Of a stretch of 64,000 bases of DNA, positions 58,808 to 64,000 are shown in pieces. The stretch lies in assembly GCA_003049465.1 (NCBI GenBank), contig PYSS01000055.1, forward strand, positions 1-64,000, read 5' to 3'. This stretch comes from Magnaporthiopsis rhizophila. Its lineage: Eukaryota > Ascomycota > Sordariomycetes > Magnaporthales > Magnaporthaceae. The translations under genes and the position numbers were made by a program. The notes under the pieces were generated by a model that worked only from the letters and a program-made list of their open reading frames with translations, had not been told where the DNA came from and did no database searches. How positions within the stretch are numbered: position 1 is the first letter of the stretch; each line of letters starts with the position of its first letter.

Positions 58808-61800
58808 ATGGACCAACCCTCAAGATCCCCCGAGCCGAGAGAACGAGCCGTGTCCTCTGAACCCTGCTCGACCCGACCGAATCCGTTCGACGACGACGAG
58901 CTCTCCGCCCGCAAGCGCCGCCGCACCTCGCTGAGCGGTGGTGCCTCGCCATCCCGCTCCACTGGCCCGGCCACGGCGGGGTCCTCCCAGGACCTAGGTG
59001 CAGAACCCCCAGAAGCCGGCTCGTCGGCCGAGAGCTCCAAAATGAAAGTTGACGCCGATCCGACCCGTCCCCACACCCCCGACCAGGGTGCCGATGGGCC
59101 TGGCCTCGCCGCCGAGCCCGTGTCAAGCCGGGTCACCATAAATCTGCGGAACACGCAGCGGCCTCTAGACACGATACCCTCCTCTCCGCTCTCCTCCAAG
59201 AGCCCGGCCTCGACCACGCAGCCTCCAGAGCCGCACGTCGATGATGTCAAGGTCAGCGTCGAGGAATCAGAGGTCGATATGTCACAAGGAGGCACATCTG
59301 GGTCCACTCCAATGTCATCCACAATGGACGGCGGCAGTCCGCCCATCAAGGTCCTCGATCCCCAACCCGACGGCGACGGGGACCCCGAGTTCTCCTCGAA
59401 CCAGCCAAGCGTCAATATGATTGAGGTGATGGAGGAGGACGACTCTGCGTTTGTTGATGTGAATGGCGACGACGATGACGACGTGCTGGAGGACCCGACC
59501 CCCGAGTTCCCCTATCGCAATGAGGGCGAGCACCAACAGGAGAGCGTCAACAGGGTCAACCAGCATATCCTGGCCTGCAAGTTAAACCCCACTGCCTCAT
59601 ATCGTACTGCAGATGCTTTTTGCTGACAATGGGTGCTGCAGATGACGATGTCGCTTGGAGGCTAGTGAGATGGATCTCGGAGTACATGCAGTGGGCCAGG
59701 GACGCGCCATATCCTATGCTGCTTGAATCCTTCCAGCAGCATCGGTGTCTTTGGCTAGGGTTGCCCGAGATCGTCTCGAATGTTTATTTTCGAAGGTAAG
59801 GGAGCTTCTACTACTCCTACCCAAAAGCCGGCTGAGCCCTCAGTTGCCTGTGGACGCCGCCCCATACTCACTAGCTGGTTGCTGTGTTTAGGAGCTCTGT
59901 TCGAGACAGGGAGTTTCGTGCGGGAATACTCCGCATTTTCAACGAATTCTCCGCCCTAACCGCCCACTTCGTCCGCTTCGATCTCACCACAATGAGGAGA
60001 ACGATCCAGGTGGACGATGGTCGGCCCCCAGACCTGATATCTCCTCTCTATCTTCAGGTCCTGAACACCTTGTGCAAACGCGATGATGTAGCGACGACGA
60101 GTTACAACGGTACTTTCTTGCATCAGGACGAGGTATCGGAGCTGATGGAGGCTTTCCTGGGCCAGAGCCATGGGCAAGATCCTGGTGGCTCCTTCGCCTG
60201 CTTGTGGAAAGTGGCAGGGCTGCATACCAAGCTGCTTGCCAAGTTTCCGCGACTGAGCGATAACCTTCACCACATCTGCCAGCTGGTCGCCTTGGTTCTC
60301 TTCCATGACACGCTACCTCCGCCTCACAACAGCATTCTTCACTCGAGCGAAAAGGTACGCAATCGGTTGAACATTGCGTACGCCTTGTTCAACTCTGTGT
60401 CGATGGCCCTGTCTACCATAATCGAGAAGGGCATTACGCACCTCTCCCATGAGCACACCGGCGGCATCATCAAATGCCTCGGGGACATCCTGAAGTATGC
60501 ACTTCGCGGCACCGACAACGTCCGCGCTCTGAAGCACGTCGAGGACTTCCGCAAGGCTCACCCGCAGATCTTCCACTCCTTCGTCCCCGAGGTTGTCTCG
60601 TGTCAGTGGCGATTCAGCATGTTCAGCAGGCTCATCATGTCCAGCCAGATGCAGCTGCGGGTCATGGCCGTCACCGAGATGTGCGCCGACATGGTGAGCT
60701 GCTGGAAGCGGTTCAGCGAGCCACAGCACGACGCCCGCAACGTCGCGGTGCAGCACTTTTTTGCCGATTCTCTCCTACGGTCCGACTTGATTTCGTATCT
60801 GCTAGGACCTACCTGCCACCCCGAGATCACGGCCGAGAGTTTTAACATACTCGGCTTCTTGCTCGTCACCAACACATATGCCAACGAGCATACCGACCTC
60901 CTATGGAAGACGGTCACGACAACCCAAGATCCTCGGGTCTCGGAGGCGCTGCTTCGCATGGTTGGCCGCATCGGCCAGCTCTTCTCGCTCGAGGGTGTGC
61001 TGTACCTCCTGCAGAAGCTGGAGTCTCTACCTATTGAGGGCTTCACTCCTGCGGTGCGGGAGTTCGCAGACATCATGCTCAAGCACGCAGTGGGCAAATG
61101 TGTCCAGAACGACCGCACCCTTGACCTTGCGCCATATTTCCTCTGTCTGCGCCTGATGAGGGAATCCTCCGTCATGGGCCCCAAATCTCCACTGGCTTAT
61201 CCCGACGTCCGAGATTTTGCCAGTGCCAAGTTCAAAGATCTGCTTCTCAGCCGCTGCGCTCCGGACGCGGAAGGGAAGGCGGTCCTGTATCGAGACTGCA
61301 TGCAGGACATCGCGGAAAAGTCGCCGACGACACCAGGCAGCCTCGCGGCGACGCACCATCTCGCAAGTCTCTTCCTTTCCAGAGAGATTCAGATGCTGGC
61401 AACCGAGTTCTCCTTCGCAGAGCTCCTGGTGAATGAACTGGAGCATGCGATCCTGGCCGGTCGCAACGCTGGCTACCTGCCGGCCATCAGTGGTCAACCC
61501 AACGTTTATCGACATGACCTGATTTTCCACTTGGTTAACTACCAACCCATGGCCATCTTGGGTAGTGGCCTCGGCTCTCGACTTTGGGACATGATGGTTG
61601 GCAAGGGTGCCGCCTGCCAGGAAGACCGGGACGCCTCGTGGAAGATCCTGCTCAGAAGCCTACGGAAGACGAAGCCAGAAAACCCCTTCCTGACCACCTG
61701 CCTGAACGAGTACTTGCCCTTGCTTCCACCGGAGTGCTTTGGCACTGGCGCCCTGGATTTGATCCGGGCCGGCATCATGCCCGTCATAAACGACCCGAAG

Positions 61801-64000
61801 AGCGACGTCCTGGACGACGAGGAGGGTGCCGACTGGGTCGCCATCGAACAAGTTTGGCGGGTGATTCTGACCACCACCAACCCTGCCTTAGAGCAGCAAG
61901 CCGTCGAGCTGCTGGTGAACGACATATATCTCAACAGCAAATCCATCCGGGCCTTTTCCCACCATCGGGCGCGGAAGGTACATCTCGGGTTTGTCGACAG
62001 GTGTCTCAAGCAGCTCTTCTCGGCAGCAGCGCAACTCAAGTCCTTCGGAAACCGCCCGACCGCCGGCGATGACGAGCCTATGGTGACGCCTTCTAACCAG
62101 GCCTTGGTGCAGGAGCAGTCACTCTTGTTCGTGCGCTCGCTTGCTGTGCTGCGCGAGTTTCACACTCAGTACAGCCGGCTGAGGCATTTCGCGGCCCCTG
62201 ACCTGAGGTCGTTGCCTCTGGCATTGCCCAATGGCGTTGAGGGAGACTCGGCGGAACTCAAATTTCAGTGCTTCGACGGGGAAAAGCATACCGACGTGAA
62301 GGAGCTGAACATTGGCCGGCGGAACACGGCGGCGTCTCTGCTAGCGAGCCTGAAAGAGGCGACTGGCTTCGATAACTACAGGATCTACTACCGCGGGGTG
62401 CCGTTCATGCCGCAAGAAGCCGACATTTGCAAGTCGTTGGAGGATCTGCATATTCACAACGGCTTGATCCTGGTCAAGCGGGAGACCACGCCAGCCCCCA
62501 CGGGCCGGATCCGGCCGGGTGCCTCGCCCGTCGAGATTGAGATCCTGTCGCACTTCGACAAGCTTTGGGAATGCCTCAGCATGGATGCCAGCTTCGCCAC
62601 CGAGGTATGAGTTATGTCGCTGCCCACGAGAAGCGTATCGCCTTCAAACGGGAAAAGAGGGGGGAAAAAAGAACTGAAGCAAGGCAAAACAGACAGATGC
62701 TAACTTGTATTATGCTTACCTCTCAAGATCTACCATTTCCTGGGCAGGCTTCCTGCCGACGACCGGATACTGAGTCTCATCGGAGATTCCTCCACGAGCT
62801 CGACCGAGGTGTTTCCAGTGGGGCAGACTTTCAAGTCTCTCTATGCCATCACCGCCATGGAGGAGTTTCTCCGATCTCGCCGGCGTGCGATCGATTCGGC
62901 TCCAGCACACGACCGGGATGCGGCGATACAGTCCTATGACGAGGCGCTCAAGCGGATCTTGTTTTTGTCGGTCGCCGCCATCCGCAGCCATGACGTTATA
63001 GAGAGCTGTCCACCCTTCATCAGCTCCGGCACGAATCTCAGGGCCTACCTGACCACGCCGATCGTGAGCCTCGTGGTCGCCATTCTGAACGACGCCCGCA
63101 CAGGTAACCGCGGCGCCGAGCCCGCCGCTGTCCCTGACGGCAGCGTGGCCTCCATCGCTCCTGAAATTCTGGCCTGTGTAGATGGTGACCTCGTCAGGCG
63201 CCTCATCACGTTGCTTGTTTCCAATGCGGCCTTGCGTAACACCGCAGACGCCACGGTAAAGCTATCCAATGTTCTGCTACAGGCGATACTCGACTGTGCT
63301 GTATCATCACGAGCTTGCTGGACCGCTCTCATCGAATCGACCGAGATGCCCGCCATCATCGCGCGGCTCATCCTCCGGGAGCCGCGCCCCATGGCCCGGG
63401 CCATGGTGCGAGAGATGATCATGGTCAAGTTCAACAGGCGAAATAGGTGAGCAGCACCCTGCACTCCACTCTGTCCCAGGTGGTCATTTGTTTGATTTGC
63501 GCAAAACTCTTAACAATGCTTGCCCGACAGCTATCCGACGGTCTCCTCGACCGAGGTGGAAGAGTTCTTCTGGCCTCTCGCTTGCAACCTGATACCCGCC
63601 GCCATCGAGCAACGCTTTCAGTGCGAAGAAGTCTTCACGTTGTGGATTGAACTGTTCAAGTCGATGAGAGACTCTGAATCTGCCATATTGGACATGCAGC
63701 GGCTCCTCGATGTGACGTCCGACATGTTGCTGTCGTACGAACCTGAGGAGGACATTACCCAACCAGAATCGCCCGACTTGGTGGCGTTCAACCTAGCACA
63801 GATGCTGAGGCAGGTTCTCGTCGGGGCGCAAGATGGCTCTGGTGAACATAGGCTTGTCCCGAGAAGGTCAGCAACCCCACCCACAAAGGATCCTTTCCGC
63901 TCGAACCACCACCTAACCGGCTCATATCTTCACAGGGACCTGCCACACAAGCTGTTCTGGAAACACCTCTTCCCTGACTGGGACACCGGTACTCGCCGCC
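58808..64000 (+). CDS. Giant ubiquitin-specific protease, N-terminal part
   Basis: Partial; runs off the right edge. Exons 58808-59576, 59642-59795, 59892-62604, 62728-63446, 63531-63866 and 63936-end give about 1,329 codons. The N terminus is Ser/Pro-rich and disordered (RPNPFDDDELSARKRRRTSLSG, VTINLRNTQRPL, acidic VNGDDDDDVLEDPTPEFPY). A long alpha-helical repeat region follows, and near residues 1095-1170 a ubiquitin-like segment (KFQCFDGEKHTDVKELNIG...IYYRGVPF...LEDLHIHNGLILVKRE). This layout is that of fungal USP9X/USP34/fat-facets-type deubiquitinases, whose Cys/His catalytic domain would lie beyond the window. The first intron appears to use a GC donor (T|GCAAGT...CAG); the GT alternative two bases on puts a stop in the next exon. 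The last intron (63867-63935) is stop-free. The ATG at 58808 is preferred over the in-frame one at 58766. Catalytic assignment is inferred, since the USP domain is not visible. Confidence 0.85.

Noticed and set aside
1..64000. CRISPR arrays, prophage, operons or a secondary-metabolite cluster
   Set aside because: The window is eukaryotic and intron-bearing. No regularly spaced short repeats of CRISPR type, and no polyketide, peptide synthetase or terpene genes, were seen.

Overview
This window is nuclear DNA of a filamentous ascomycete (Pezizomycotina), most likely a Sordariomycete. The genes have short GT-AG introns (52-126 nt, with CTAAC/CTGAC branch-like sites), GC-rich coding sequence, and orthologs typical of that group: a Kre33/NAT10 acetyltransferase, TRP4, an SLC1-type acyltransferase, a PI-PLC, ARP8, a Rua1-domain regulator, Pop3 and a giant ubiquitin protease. 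The species cannot be fixed from the sequence. It is a draft assembly: ten N at 35311-35320 and one N at 42886 both lie inside poly-A runs.

Layout. 0.8-16 kb is a compact housekeeping block: an LCHN/DENN-like gene (-), KRE33 (+) across a shared divergent promoter, TRP4 (-), an SLC1-type acyltransferase (+), and an intronless SAM methyltransferase (+). 17-27 kb holds a GPI-type threonine/valine-rich cell-wall protein (-), a PI-PLC (+) and ARP8 (-, convergent with the PLC). 29-50 kb is gene-poor: a small proline-rich protein, a Rua1-type zinc regulator flanked by about 8.2 kb and 6.5 kb without recognisable genes, and a polyglutamine PHD-finger protein. 52-64 kb holds a decayed Tc1/mariner-like transposase end, an unrecognised two-exon gene with a 56-bp-period minisatellite upstream, POP3, and the first ~1,329 codons of a USP9X/USP34-type deubiquitinase that runs off the right edge.

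The genes do not form a pathway or cluster. They are ordinary fungal chromosome content: rRNA/tRNA processing (KRE33, POP3), chromatin (ARP8, PHD protein), lipid metabolism and signalling (SLC1, PLC), tryptophan synthesis (TRP4), cell wall, and regulation. I rebuilt 25 introns by joining reading frames across splice sites; every complete model sums to a multiple of three. I found no convincing new multigene system. The most unusual items are the minisatellite in front of an unrecognised gene, an apparent GC-AG intron, four stop-free introns of length divisible by three (one directly before the TRP4 substrate loop), an overlapping uORF plus tandem acceptor in the Rua1-type regulator, the intronless methyltransferase with an altered motif IV, and the long empty flanks of the regulator.
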